Under the pieces are notes generated by a model that did no database searches, was not told the DNA's origin, and saw nothing but the letters and a program-made list of their open reading frames with translations. DNA of 64,000 bases, taken from the NCBI RefSeq assembly GCF_026341125.1, contig NZ_JAPEOR010000001.1, positions 1 through 64,000 of the forward strand, read 5' to 3'. The position numbers and the translations under genes are program-made. Source of the DNA: Streptomyces sp. NBC_01142. GTDB lineage: Bacteria > Actinomycetota > Actinomycetes > Streptomycetales > Streptomycetaceae. Below, in pieces: positions 1 through 8,849 of the stretch; position 1 is the first letter of the stretch; the number at the start of each line of letters is the position of its first letter.

Positions 1-1042
1 CTGTGGGGACGCCTGCGTCCTGTGCCGCGATCTGGTAGATCGTCGTGCATGACGCGGGCGCAACTCACCGACGAAGCATGGGAGTTCATCGAGCCGTACT
101 TGCCGATCGGCAGGTTTGGCCCGTATCCCGAGCGGCTGCGGCAGCAGTTCGAGGGCGTGATCTGGCGCTTCAAGACGGGCGGGCAGTGGCGGGAGATGCC
201 GACCGAGTTCGGCGCCTGGTCCACCGTGCACAACCGCTTCAGGCAGTGGCGGGACGCCGGTGTCTTCGAGGCCCTGCTGGAGGGTCTGACAGCCGAGGCC
301 GCCAAGCGCGGCGAGGTGGACTTGTCGCTGGTCAGCGTGGACTCCACCACTACCCGCGCCCACCACGACGCCGCCGGGGTGCAGCTCGACGAGGAGGTGC
401 TCACCGCCCTGGAGAAGGCCGCCGAGGAGGAGAAGACCCAGTCAAAGGGGGCGATGAGCAAGGACAAGACGGGCGATCCGCCGACAGTGACCCCGCCCGG
501 GAGGAGCGACGCCGCCTGCGAAGGCGACACCGACTCCGGCTGAGGGCCGCTCTGCTCGGGCGCTCGCGCGGCGGACAGACCAGCAAGGTCCACCTCGCTT
601 CCGACCGCAAGTGCCGTCCGCTCGCGCTCATCCTGACCGCTGGACAGGCCGCCGACAGCCCGCAGTTCATCCCCGTCCTGAAGAAGGTAAGGGTCCGCGG
701 ACCCGTCGGTCGTCCCCGCACCCGGCGCGACGCGGTGGCCGGGGACAAGGCGTACTCGTCCCGCGGCAACCGCGCCTACCTGCGAAGACGCCAGATCAAG
801 GCGGTCATCCCGGAGAAGAAGGGCAGCCGGGGTGGTCGGCCCGTCGGCCACGACATCGACCTCTACAAGGAGAGGAACACCGTCGAGCGCCTGATCAACA
901 AGCTGAAAGCCTGGCGGGGCATCGCGACCCGCTACGACAAGAGGCCCGAAAGCTACCTCGCCGGCCTGCATCTTCGTGCCTCCATGATCTGGATCAAGGA
1001 CCTCACGCGAACCACCCTCTGATCACAACCAGATACAGGCCC
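1..1042 (+). mobile_element. IS5-family insertion sequence, left end outside window
   Basis: This is the first of three contiguous insertion sequences. It carries a two-frame IS5-type transposase. The right end lies at about 1042, just before a TA (1043-1044) that would be the usual 2-bp IS5 target duplication. I could not identify the left terminal repeat, so it may lie before base 1. The element directly abuts the CTAG used by the next insertion sequence. Confidence 0.7.
49..1022 (+). CDS. IS5-family transposase made from two frames (-1 frameshift)
   Basis: This DDE transposase catalyses cut-and-paste movement of the insertion sequence. The N-terminal part (frame of ATG 49, ending with a stop at 543) has the helix-turn-helix-like start typical of IS5 proteins and the first catalytic aspartate in VSVDSTTTRAH. 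The C-terminal part continues in the -1 frame to 1022. It carries the RSRGGQTSKVHL segment, the second aspartate in AGDKAYSS, and the glutamate region near YKERNTVERLINKLKAW. The two frames overlap at about 480-543, where a programmed -1 slip would join them. IS5 relatives commonly express their transposase this way. Plain degeneration is the alternative, but both halves look intact. The downstream copy at 2491-3357 encodes the same kind of enzyme in one frame. Confidence 0.75.
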
Positions 1043-1045
1043 TAG

Positions 1046-2443
1046 TACTGCAACGGTGCTTGCCGTGACGGTTGGGCAGGTCGGTCGTTTATCAGGTCAT
1101 GGGTGGGGAACTTGCTGATGCCCGGTCGTGGGCCGGTGAACTGAAGGCCTTGCACGAGCGGTTCGTGCACCGTTTCTCCAGGTCGGAGCCGCGGGAGTCG
1201 GCTCTCGCCTATATGCGGGGGCTGATAGCTCCGCTGGAGCGGAAGAACGGCTGGACGCTTGCCGAGGAGGCCGGGCATGGCGGCCCGGACCGGATCCACC
1301 GGCTGCTGAACCGGATCGACTGGAGCGCGGACGAAGTCCTGGACGACGTGCGGGACTACGTCGTCGAGCACCTCGGCGATCCGGATGCGGTGCTGATCGT
1401 GGACGACACCGGGTTCCTGAAGAAGGGCATCCGCTCGGCCGGGGTCCAGCGCCAATACTCCGGAACCGCCGGCCGGACGGAGAACTCCCAGATCGGGGTC
1501 TTCCTCGCCTATGCCGGCGGACGCGGCCGCACATTGATCGACCGCCGCCTCTATCTGCCCACCTCATGGACCGATGACCGCGACCGGTGCCGGGCCGCGG
1601 GCATCGACGACACGGTCGCCTTCGAGACGAAAGTGGTGATGGCCAAGGCCATGGTCCGCCGGGCGATCACGGACCGGATCCCGTTCCGGTGGGTGACCGC
1701 CGACGCCGCCTACGGCTTCTCCAAGGGCTGGCGTTCTGAGCTGGAGCGGGCGGATGTCTTCCACGTGATGGCCACCACCCGGCATGACACCGTCGTCACC
1801 CGCTGGGCCATGGACCACCCCGTTCACGATCTGTTTCCCGGGCTGTCCCGGCAGAAGTGGAAGCGCCGTTCCTGCGGCAACGGCGCCCACGGCCCGAGGG
1901 TCTACGACTGGGCGAGGGTCGAGGTCCGTCCCTGGCACCGCGAGGACCGTCGTCACTGGGTGATCGCCCGCCGAAGTGTCCGCCGGCCCGAGGAGATCTC
2001 CTACTACATCGCCTACTGCCCGGCCGACACCACACTCGACGAGCTGATCCGCATCGCGGGCAGCCGGTGGGCGGTCGAGGAGTGCTTCCAGACCGCGAAG
2101 CAGGAGTGCGGCCTGGACGACTACCAGGTCCGCCGCTACGACGGCTGGCACCGCCACATCACCCTGGCCATGGCCGCACACGCCTGCCTCACCGTCCTGC
2201 GGGCCCGTGAACTCGACACCGGGAAAGCAGAAACGGATCCTCCCAGCTCATACCCCTGACCCTCCCCGAACTCAGACGCCTGATCACCCGCCTCACTCGA
2301 CCCCGCCCAAGCACCGACCACGTCCTGCACTGGTCACACTGGCGCCGCAGACGACAACACCAAGCCCGCATCAGCCACTACAAACGACGCGGCCACACAC
2401 CACCAGAAGCCAACAAACCATCAGAGCAAAGACCGTTGCAGTA
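1046..2443 (+). mobile_element. IS701-family insertion sequence with CTAG target duplication
   Basis: The element ends in perfect 12-bp inverted repeats: tactgcaacggt at 1046-1057 and accgttgcagta at 2432-2443. The flanks are direct CTAG copies at 1042-1045 and 2444-2447. A 4-bp CTAG-like duplication is the known signature of the IS701 family. About 170 bp lie between the transposase stop and the right end; I see no other gene there. The right CTAG includes the first G of the next element's terminal repeat, so this element inserted exactly at the junction of two older IS5-type elements. Confidence 0.93.
1099..2259 (+). CDS. IS701-family transposase
   Basis: This DDE transposase of about 386 residues is a full-length size for the family. 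The first catalytic aspartate lies in LIVDDTGFLKKG (residues about 99-110). The second is in WVTADAAYGF, and the catalytic glutamate is in SRWAVEECFQTAKQECGL near the C-terminus, followed by the conserved DDYQVRRYDGWHRH stretch. I chose ATG 1099, but an in-frame TTG at 1072 could add nine residues. The frame is intact and both terminal repeats are perfect, so the element may still be mobile. Confidence 0.93.
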   Translation: MGGELADARSWAGELKALHERFVHRFSRSEPRESALAYMRGLIAPLERKNGWTLAEEAGHGGPDRIHRLLNRIDWSADEVLDDVRDYVVEHLGDPDAVLIVDDTGFLKKGIRSAGVQRQYSGTAGRTENSQIGVFLAYAGGRGRTLIDRRLYLPTSWTDDRDRCRAAGIDDTVAFETKVVMAKAMVRRAITDRIPFRWVTADAAYGFSKGWRSELERADVFHVMATTRHDTVVTRWAMDHPVHDLFPGLSRQKWKRRSCGNGAHGPRVYDWARVEVRPWHREDRRHWVIARRSVRRPEEISYYIAYCPADTTLDELIRIAGSRWAVEECFQTAKQECGLDDYQVRRYDGWHRHITLAMAAHACLTVLRARELDTGKAETDPPSSYP

Positions 2444-2446
2444 CTA

Positions 2447-3379
2447 GGGTGCGTTTCAGAAGTGGATCTTGATGTGTCAAGATCCACTTCATGGGGCGGC
2501 ACGATCTGACGAATGCGCAGTGGACGAAGCTGGAGCCCTTGCTCCCGGTCGGCAAGAAGCCTGGCCGGCCGCCGGTGCACACCAAGCGGCAGTTGATAGA
2601 CGGCATACGCTGGCGCACCCGCGCCGGTGCTCCCTGGCGGGACGTGCCCGAGCGGTACGGCCCGTGGGAAACGGTCTACGGCCTGTTCCGGCGCTGGCAG
2701 CGGGATGGCACCTGGCACCGTATCTTCGAGCAACTGCAGGCTCAGGCCGACGCCGAAGGACTGATCACCTGGGACGTCTCGGTGGACTCGACCATCGCCC
2801 GCGCCCACCAGCATGCGGCTGGTGCTCGCAATCTGCAGATCGAGCCGCCGGGTGGTGTCTTCACCGAGCCCGAGGACCACGGGCTCGGACGCTCCCGGGG
2901 CGGGCTGACCACCAAGCTCCACCTGGCGGTCGAGCAGGCCCAGAAACCGATGTCGCTGGTCATCACGGCCGGACATCGCGGCGACTCCCCGCAGTTCGAG
3001 GTGGTCCTGGGGCGTATCCGGGTGCCCAGGCTCGGGCCGGGCCGCCCGCGCACCCGGCCGGACAAGGTCCGCGCCGACAAGGCGTACGGGTCCCGCGCGA
3101 ACCGCGCCTACCTGCGCAAGCGCGGTATCCGATGCACCATCCCGGAGAAGCGCGACCAGATCGCCAACCGCAAGAAACGCGGCTCCCAGGGTGGCCGGCC
3201 ACCCACGTTCGACAAGGCCGACTACAAGGAGCGCCACGCGGTGGAATGCGGAATCAATCGCCTCAAACGCCACCGCGCGGTCGCCACGAGATACGACAAG
3301 CTCGCCGTCCGCTACGAAGCGACCGTGCCGATCGCAGCCATCAACGAGTGGCTGTGACCAGCACTTTCAAAACGCACCC
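2447..3379 (+). mobile_element. Intact IS5-family insertion sequence, 933 bp
   Basis: The element is bounded by inverted repeats: gggtgcgttt at 2447-2456 and aaacgcaccc at 3370-3379. The similarity extends imperfectly for several further bases. TA dinucleotides flank it (2445-2446 and 3380-3381), which is the typical IS5 target duplication. It contains one complete transposase gene. Confidence 0.9.
2491..3357 (+). CDS. IS5-family transposase, single frame
   Basis: This is a complete 288-residue DDE transposase. It begins [19 protein letters not shown], the classic IS5 N-terminal DNA-binding region. The first aspartate is in [10 protein letters not shown], followed by [15 protein letters not shown]. 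The second aspartate is in RADKAYGSR, and the glutamate is in the [15 protein letters not shown] helix. The gene fills the element almost from repeat to repeat and has no frameshift, unlike the related transposase at 49-1022. Confidence 0.95.
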   Translation: MGRHDLTNAQWTKLEPLLPVGKKPGRPPVHTKRQLIDGIRWRTRAGAPWRDVPERYGPWETVYGLFRRWQRDGTWHRIFEQLQAQADAEGLITWDVSVDSTIARAHQHAAGARNLQIEPPGGVFTEPEDHGLGRSRGGLTTKLHLAVEQAQKPMSLVITAGHRGDSPQFEVVLGRIRVPRLGPGRPRTRPDKVRADKAYGSRANRAYLRKRGIRCTIPEKRDQIANRKKRGSQGGRPPTFDKADYKERHAVECGINRLKRHRAVATRYDKLAVRYEATVPIAAINEWL

Positions 3380-3766
3380 TAGATCCACACCCTGTGCCGC
3401 CGAAGAATGAGCCTCTACCTGAAGGCCGACCGGAAGCGGGCCGACGCGCCTCCCGGGCTCACCCGGGAGGCGACGGGGCTCGGCAGCTCGGGAAGCGGTA
3501 CGAAATACCCCGACGGCGCGCTGATCGAATGTGATCGAGGATGCATTGAATTGTCTCTTCGCCGCCAGTGAGGATCGAAGCATGACGGAAATCGACCCCT
3601 GATGATCGCAATGCTATGTGCGCAAAAATGACTTTGCATAGAGGGGCTTGAGGGGCCAGCCCCCCTGTTCGGCGCGGTAGTTTCCTTTCAGGCCCGCTCG
3701 AGGGCCCGCCCGGGAAGTGTGCATCCACGTCCCCGGGGACGAACAGATCGACAAGGAAACAAACAA
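3380..3766. other. Intergenic stretch after the insertion-sequence nest
   Basis: I see no convincing gene here. Short open frames on both strands have no recognisable protein character. The only structure is the 11-bp hairpin at 3447-3472. A purine-rich aaggaaa just before 3767 fits a ribosome binding site for the next gene. Confidence 0.5.
3447..3472. terminator. Hairpin, possible factor-independent terminator
   Basis: The arms cgcctcccggg (3447-3457) and cccgggaggcg (3462-3472) pair perfectly around a CTCA loop. There is no T tract on either side, which is common for GC-rich Streptomyces terminators. It could shield downstream genes from insertion-sequence transcription. Confidence 0.4.
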
Positions 3767-4033
3767 ATGATCGAACCGATTCGCCGAGGGCGCCTGCAGC
3801 TGCCCTCCGGGCAATTTAACGGTACCAGTTTCAATATTGTCCCCGTGGGGATTCACGCCGACCCGGGAGGCCATGTAGCGGTGCGGCTGAGTGCTGTTCT
3901 CGCCGCCTTCGTCCTCACGTGGACCGTGGTCTCCGGCACCGCAGTTGACACGGTCCAGTCCGCCTTCATCGTCACCATGCTCGGCTTCGCCTGGCATGCC
4001 GGTGTCCACTTCAGCTGGGGCCTGGGCGAGTAG
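3767..4033 (+). CDS. Small predicted membrane protein, unknown function
   Basis: This protein has about 88 residues. A polar N-terminus is followed by two hydrophobic segments: AVLAAFVLTWTVVSGTAV, and a less hydrophobic FIVTMLGFAWHAGVHF near the C-terminus. I chose ATG 3767 because aaggaaa lies seven bases upstream; the longer open frame from 3719 starts inside that leader. I do not recognise a family. It stands alone between the insertion sequences and the next unknown gene. Confidence 0.5.
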   Translation: MIEPIRRGRLQLPSGQFNGTSFNIVPVGIHADPGGHVAVRLSAVLAAFVLTWTVVSGTAVDTVQSAFIVTMLGFAWHAGVHFSWGLGE

Positions 4034-4176
4034 CCCTGGGCATTTCGGCCTCGCGTTCCCATTGAGCGCGAGGCCCATTCCCTTTGCCGCCTGTACATGC
4101 GGCATTGAGCACAGGGGCCGGCGCAGCGGTCCCGCGCCCTTGAGGAGCCCTCATTCTCTTCTCCCCTCGTTCCGCT

Positions 4177-4656
4177 GTGCCGCAGAGCGGTCTCCCCATT
4201 CGCTACCCCGTGCCGACGACGGTTGCTGCGGTGGCCGCGGACCTGGGGTTCGCGGCCTTCGTCGAACGGAACCGGCCGCGCTACATGCGCTACGCCGGAG
4301 CTCGCCTGCCTGCTGAGGTGGGTTCTTCGGCCGTTGTAAGCACCACGCTGATATCCGCCCGGGAGCGCTGGGGCTGGTTGTTGAGCCAGCCCTGCCCCGC
4401 GGCCGAGGTCTGGCAGGAACTTCGCCTTCGGGTGGGCTGGCAGGCCGACCGCACCGCGCCGCACGATCCGGCCCTGACCGCGTTGTACGGACAGCTTCCG
4501 GACGGGTGCGCCGACAGCGTGGTGCTGTGCTGCCGACTTGGCTTTGACGTCGACGAGGCGGCCGAGCTGATGGGTGCCGAATCGCCCACGATCGAAGCGG
4601 CCCTCACTGTCGCGCAGCGCGCGCTGCCGTATCTCGTCGAGGGGAGGCGCCTCTGA
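4177..4656 (+). CDS. Unknown protein with sigma-factor-like C-terminus
   Basis: The protein has about 159 residues from GTG 4177, or 148 from GTG 4210. The N-terminal part, FAAFVERNRPRYMRYAGARL, resembles the region-2 start of ECF-type sigma factors. The C-terminal part, VDEAAELMGAESPTIEAAL, resembles the region-4 helix-turn-helix. The overall match is weak and the protein lacks clear core-binding motifs, so it may be a degenerate or divergent sigma-like regulator. The similarity is my reading of the sequence only. Confidence 0.5.
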   Translation: MPQSGLPIRYPVPTTVAAVAADLGFAAFVERNRPRYMRYAGARLPAEVGSSAVVSTTLISARERWGWLLSQPCPAAEVWQELRLRVGWQADRTAPHDPALTALYGQLPDGCADSVVLCCRLGFDVDEAAELMGAESPTIEAALTVAQRALPYLVEGRRL

Positions 4657-4835
4657 CTCACCTGTGAATTCCTCCGGCATATTCGCTCTCTGGCCACGCT
4701 CGCTCGGATGCGCCACTTTCTGCCAGCTTGTGCCACCCTTCACCCGTACCGGCGGTGGTGCAGTTGCGTGCTGCCCTTCTAGGATGGGCAACTTCACTCC
4801 GATCGGGGCGGAATCGGTTAGGGGACGGGCCGTTG

Positions 4836-5660
4836 GTGGAGAGAAAGCATGTCGATTTGTCGGTGCCGAGTGCGGCGCGGATGTACGACTGGCTGCTGGG
4901 TGGCAGCAATAATTTCGAAGTAGACCGGGTTGCCTGCCAGTTATTGCTGGAGGTGGCGCCCACGTCGCGTGAGATCGCTCTGAACAACCGGTGGTTCCTT
5001 CAGCGTGTGGTCCGGGTGCTGGCCGAGGAGCACGGGATCAAGCAGTTCATCGACTTCGGTTCCGGCCTCCCGACCCAGCGGAACGTGCATCAGATCGCGC
5101 AGGAGGCCCACCGCGAGTCACGGGTCGTCTATATCGACACCGATCCGGTCGTCCTGGCGCTGGGCCAGTCTCTGCTGGATGAGAACGACAACACCGCGCT
5201 ACTGCCGGTCGACATGACGGACACCGACACTATCTTCGGTCACCCGGACTTCACGCGGCTCATCGACTTCACCCAGCCGGTGGCCGCCCTGTTCGTCTCC
5301 GTGCTGCACTGCCTGCCTGACAGTGCCGGTCCCAAGGCTCTGGTGGAGCGGGTGGCCGACAGGCTCGTCCCGGGCAGTTTCGTCGTTGTGTGTCAGCTGG
5401 TGAGCGACGACCCGAAGGTCCGCGACGAGGTCACCGAACTCATGCGGACCCAGACCGGGGGCAACTGGGGAAGGGTTCGCGAGAAGGCGGACGTGGAGGA
5501 GATCTTCGAGAAGCTCCTCGTAGAGGAGCCAGGTCTCGTCGATGTGACCGACTGGCGACCTGACTCCGAGATCCAGCAGCGCCAACGCAGCGTCGAGTGG
5601 ACGGAGTTCGGCGGGCTGGGGAAGGTGCCGTCCGGGAGTAGGCCCGGGGGCGCCGGCTAG
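4836..5660 (+). CDS. SAM-dependent methyltransferase, Methyltransf_19 (DUF574) type
   Basis: This protein of about 274 residues belongs to an actinobacterial group of predicted S-adenosylmethionine methyltransferases. Family marks are ARMYDWLLGGSNNFEVDR near the N-terminus, the SAM-binding glycine motif FIDFGSGLPTQ, the acidic residue in VVYIDTDPVVLA, and ALFVSVLHCLPD. The substrate is unknown. I chose GTG 4836; TTG 4833 is adjacent. The gene runs convergently into the XRE regulator at 5657 with a 4-base overlap of the two ends. Streptomyces genomes often carry these methyltransferases next to XRE/DUF397 pairs, as here. Confidence 0.85.
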   Translation: MERKHVDLSVPSAARMYDWLLGGSNNFEVDRVACQLLLEVAPTSREIALNNRWFLQRVVRVLAEEHGIKQFIDFGSGLPTQRNVHQIAQEAHRESRVVYIDTDPVVLALGQSLLDENDNTALLPVDMTDTDTIFGHPDFTRLIDFTQPVAALFVSVLHCLPDSAGPKALVERVADRLVPGSFVVVCQLVSDDPKVRDEVTELMRTQTGGNWGRVREKADVEEIFEKLLVEEPGLVDVTDWRPDSEIQQRQRSVEWTEFGGLGKVPSGSRPGGAG

Positions 5661-6628
5661 GAGTACCGCTTGACGGCTGCCTCCAGCATGCGCCGGCTGT
5701 CCGCCGGTGAAGCGCACGCCTCACCCTGGATGCGCAGGAGCAACTGAAGGTGCCGCTCGAACTCGTTGTCCTTGGTCGGCCACGGCTTCGTGCGTTCCTC
5801 GGCGCTCCGTGCGGGCTTGTTGTAGTAGTCGGCCTTGCCGTAGCCCTCGACGTAGACGAGGTCGGGCAGTCCGCCGCGGCCGAACTGGAGGTGGGCCATG
5901 CCGCCCGCCATCGATGCCTCGTTGCCCGCGATCATGCGGTCGAGGAGCACGAACCGGAGGGTGAGGTGAGGGAGGTCAGCTATCTCAAGCAAGTGGAGCA
6001 TCTGCTCGAGCATCACCTCGTTGGGGCCGACCCGTCGGAGCAGGACGGACTCGTCCATCAGGAATACGCAGCGTGGCGGGTCGGCCTGGCCGAAAACCCG
6101 CTCTTGGCGCTCCCGGCGCAGAGCGACGCGCATTGCCATCTCCGGGCTGTCCCACTCGCTGATGTGCAAGCCGGTGCGGATGATGCAGTTCGCGTACTCC
6201 GGTGTCTGCAACAGGCCCGACACCAGGCGCACGTCATATGTGGTGAGCACGATGGCCATGGACTCAAGGCCGAGGAGCCGGCGCAGGTACTCGGCTGTGA
6301 AGTCACCGAACCTGCTCTGAAACCACTCCGGCTCCTCGGCGCGGGAGAGCAGCATCGTCAGCTCGTCCCGCGCCGGGCTGTCGAGCTTCAGTTGATTCAT
6401 CACCGCTTCGACCGTCCGCCGCTCGGGCGTGGTTTCCGCATTCTCCAGGCGGCTGATTGTTGAGTTCGAAACGAGGATCGCTTTCGCCAGGGCTGTCTGC
6501 GTGAGGCCGGCCTTATCACGCAAATCCTTGACGGCAAGTCCAAGCATGATGTGGGCCGCTGTCTTTGTTGCGTCTGGCCCGGCAGTGCGCCGGGCCAGAC
6601 GGATGATCGGAATCGGATCCGGGGACAC
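5657..6628 (-). CDS. XRE-family regulator with DUF5753 domain
   Basis: This transcription regulator has 323 residues. A helix-turn-helix lies at about residues 32-90 (KDLRDKAGLTQTALAKAI, then NSTISRLENAETTPERRTV). The C-terminal two thirds match the DUF5753 fold, marked by SMAIVLTTYDVRLVSGLLQTPEYA. This is the WhiJ-like architecture of Streptomyces, which usually pairs with a DUF397 protein. Here the DUF397 gene (6712-6951) lies 83 bp upstream on the same strand, so the two are probably co-transcribed. Targets are unknown. Confidence 0.9.
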   Translation of the reverse strand: MSPDPIPIIRLARRTAGPDATKTAAHIMLGLAVKDLRDKAGLTQTALAKAILVSNSTISRLENAETTPERRTVEAVMNQLKLDSPARDELTMLLSRAEEPEWFQSRFGDFTAEYLRRLLGLESMAIVLTTYDVRLVSGLLQTPEYANCIIRTGLHISEWDSPEMAMRVALRRERQERVFGQADPPRCVFLMDESVLLRRVGPNEVMLEQMLHLLEIADLPHLTLRFVLLDRMIAGNEASMAGGMAHLQFGRGGLPDLVYVEGYGKADYYNKPARSAEERTKPWPTKDNEFERHLQLLLRIQGEACASPADSRRMLEAAVKRYS

Positions 6629-6711
6629 GCCTTCTCCTTCAACGGGCAGTCGTATTCACATGATGACACGCCCGAGCTGAAGGTGGCGGCCGAACTTATG
6701 TACGCCGATGC

Positions 6712-6951
6712 CTAGTTGAGGGTGCAGAGGGCGTCGAACTCGCCCTTCTTGGCGCCATCGATGAACGCTTCCATCTCCGCGCTGGAGACGATCAGCGCTG
6801 CCCCGGCGGGATCGGTCGAGTTACGGATCGCGATGCGGCCCTGGGGGAGCTCGGCGAGCTCGATGCACATGCCGTTCGCTTCGGACATGCGGCTCTTGAC
6901 CCATTGCCCCGGGATGAGGTCAGCGGCCATACCGTTCGTGAAGTTCTGCAT
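6712..6951 (-). CDS. DUF397 protein, partner of the XRE regulator
   Basis: This small protein has 79 residues. It has the DUF397 pattern WVKSRMSEANGMCIELAEL, a middle IAIRNSTDPAGAALIVSS (the usual RDSKDP-like turn), and the terminal phrase FIDGAKKGEFD. In Streptomyces such proteins modulate WhiJ-like XRE proteins. I chose ATG 6951, which has gagaggg upstream, over a longer frame that extends into non-homologous sequence. Confidence 0.87.
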   Translation of the reverse strand: MQNFTNGMAADLIPGQWVKSRMSEANGMCIELAELPQGRIAIRNSTDPAGAALIVSSAEMEAFIDGAKKGEFDALCTLN

Positions 6952-7194
6952 CGAAGAGGCACCCTCTCTGTTCGATAATCCCATTTTTTCTACCTTCCTC
7001 CTCGCGGCCACGAGACTGCACAGGTGAAAGCCCCATGAAATCCCGTGATGCAATTTCATGGCCCGGCGTGGATGGAATGCTAGCGGCCCAAATTCGAACA
7101 AGGATGTCCCACGTACGGGTGGGTCGCTCAGCCCCGGAGGCCTCTCGTGGCCGCCAGGCAAGCGTGGTGCCACGGCGACTTCCATGCGGAAGCA

Positions 7195-7461
7195 ATGGCC
7201 TGCGTACCCGTCCGCGACCGCGCCCTGGAAGGCCACCTGCTCGCAAGCGCGGCAAGACCATCGGGGGCGCGGGCCTTACCGAAGACCACATGCTCTCTGT
7301 GGCCTCCACCTGCGTGAGCAGGAGATGAGTCTGCGCGACATCGCCGCCCGGCTCGTCATCACCAAGGGCGCGAAGAAGGGTCAGGACCTGCCGCCCGCGA
7401 CCGGCCATGCGGATACTCCGCGAGCACAACGAGCAGATGGCCGCGATGGAACCCGCGCCCT
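7195..7461 (+). pseudogene. Relic of a serine recombinase (resolvase/invertase) C-terminus
   Basis: Pieces of a resolvase-type C-terminal region appear in different frames. RPGRPPARKRGKTIGGAG comes first (about 7200-7275). LREQEMSLRDIAARLVITKG follows in another frame (7313-7372). MRILREHNEQMAAMEP closes a third frame before the stop near 7461. Read together they resemble the helix-turn-helix tail of Streptomyces recombinases, but at least two frameshifts separate them and there is no catalytic domain. This is a decayed mobile-element remnant next to the broken tadA. Confidence 0.6.
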
Positions 7462-7595
7462 GACCTGCGGACCACTCCCTAGCGTTGCTCTTCCGGCGGG
7501 AGCTACCGGGACCCCTTGTGACGACAGCCCAGCGGCCACTCAGCGTAGGACTACGGAGAGTGGCCCCGGCGCGGGTTGCGCCCAGAGGGCGTGTA

Positions 7596-7657
7596 GCGCA
7601 CTGAAATCATTCGTGCGTCGGGTGTGACTCAAGTCACCGCACAAATGATTTCAGCGC
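7596..7657. repeat. Imperfect inverted repeat of about 20 bp
   Basis: The arm gcgcactgaaatcattcgtg (from 7596) is answered by cgcacaaatgatttcagcgc (7638-7657), with about two mismatches. A third related copy, cactgcaatcttttgtgcg, lies at 7676-7694 in direct orientation to the first, immediately before the tadA break at about 7703. The layout looks like ends of a lost mobile element or a footprint of its excision. Confidence 0.5.
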
Positions 7658-7702
7658 CCAGGTCAGAGACACGCCCACTGCAATCTTTTGTGCGTCCCGA
7701 CA

Positions 7703-8008
7703 TGCGGGACCGTGCACGCCAATGCGGCGGCGGATGTGCCGGCGCGTCTGGAAGCGCTGGGGACGGCGGCTGGGCTCGACCGGGCGGCGCTGCACAGCCA
7801 GTTGGCGGCAGCCCTCTCGGTGGTGATCCATCTCGTCCGGGACAAGGGCGGGCAGCGGCGGATCGCCGAGATCCATGTGCTGGAGCGGGACGCGGCGGGG
7901 TTGGTGGTGACCGTGCCCGCGCTGCGGTGGGGAGCGCAGGCGTTCGCGTACGAGCGGGGCTGGGAGCGGCTGCGGCTGCTGATCGGGGGGCACTGCGATG
8001 GCCGGTGA
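7703..8008 (+). pseudogene. tadA: 3' fragment of tadA (pilus assembly ATPase)
   Basis: The last 101 codons of a TadA/CpaF-type secretion ATPase are present: CGTVHANAAADVPARLEALG, then AALHSQLAAALSVVIHLVRD and the usual C-terminal AFAYERGWERLRLL. Intact homologues have several hundred residues before this, including the Walker motifs, and none of that is visible upstream. Similarity stops sharply at the TGC codon at 7703, beside the repeats at 7596-7694. The pilus operon therefore lacks its motor ATPase here. The end overlaps tadB by 11 bases. Confidence 0.85.
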
Positions 8009-8849
8009 GCCCATGTACGCGGCTGCGGTGTGTGTGGGGGCGCTCGCGTGGCTGATGGTCGGCCAGGACCGGGGCCTGCGGCGGGCGAGGCTGCTGCTCG
8101 CGGGCGGCGGCGGCGCGGTGGAGGCGCCCCCGTGGCGGCTGTGGGAGCGAGTGCTGCCGATGGTGCGGCTGAGGCGGGAGTGGCTGTGTCTGCCGGCCTC
8201 GCTGTTCCTTGCCGTCCTGGGCGATTCGGTGCTGCCGTTGATCGCGGGGGCGGCGGCGGTGCCCTTGGTGAGGCGATGGCTGCGGGCCCGGGAGCGAAGG
8301 CGGGAGCAGGAGCGGCGCGCCGAGGGGGTTGTCGCCTTGTGCGGTGCGGTCGCGGGTGAGCTCCGGGCGGGCCTGCAGCCGGGGCAGGCGCTGCTGTTCG
8401 CCGCCAGGTCCACGGAAGTGCTGGGCGGGGCGGCGGCCGCGGTGCTGGCGGCGGCGCGGTTCGGCGGTGATGTGCCTCAGGCGCTGCGGGAGGCGGCGCG
8501 GGAGCCGGGTGCGGGCGGGCTGGCCGGGGTCGCGGCGTGCTGGCGGGTGGCGGTGGACAGCGGTGCCGGTCTGGCCGCCGGGCTCGACCGGCTGGAGGCG
8601 GCTCTGCGGGCGGAGCGGGACCAACGGGAGGACCTGCGCGCCCAGTTGGCGGGTGCGTGGTCGACGGTAGGCCTGCTGGCGCTGCTCCCGGTGGTGGGCC
8701 TGGCGATGGGCTGGGCGCTGGGAGCCGATCCCCTCCGGGTGTTGCTGCACACCCCGGCGGGTGCGGTGTGCCTGGTGATCGGCGGGTTGCTGGAGGCCGC
8801 GGGCATCTGCTGGGCGCGGCGGATCGTACGGAGCGGGGAGGAGGCATGA
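7998..8849 (+). CDS. tadB: Type II secretion F-family protein, TadB-like
   Basis: This inner-membrane platform protein of Tad/Flp pilus assembly has 283 residues. Hydrophobic segments lie near the start (SLFLAVLGDSVLPLIAGAA) and at the C-terminus (TVGLLALLPVVGLAMGWAL, AVCLVIGGLLEAAG). The cytoplasmic T2SSF helical domain lies between them (VVALCGAVAGELRAGLQPGQ). ATG 7998 overlaps the tadA end and its stop overlaps tadC as ATGA, so this is a coupled operon. Function is doubtful here because tadA is truncated. Confidence 0.87.
   Translation: MAGEPMYAAAVCVGALAWLMVGQDRGLRRARLLLAGGGGAVEAPPWRLWERVLPMVRLRREWLCLPASLFLAVLGDSVLPLIAGAAAVPLVRRWLRARERRREQERRAEGVVALCGAVAGELRAGLQPGQALLFAARSTEVLGGAAAAVLAAARFGGDVPQALREAAREPGAGGLAGVAACWRVAVDSGAGLAAGLDRLEAALRAERDQREDLRAQLAGAWSTVGLLALLPVVGLAMGWALGADPLRVLLHTPAGAVCLVIGGLLEAAGICWARRIVRSGEEA

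Noticed and set aside
3341..3728. Short minus-strand frames after the insertion nest
   Set aside because: They span the IS5 end and a hairpin and show no ribosome site or protein-like composition.
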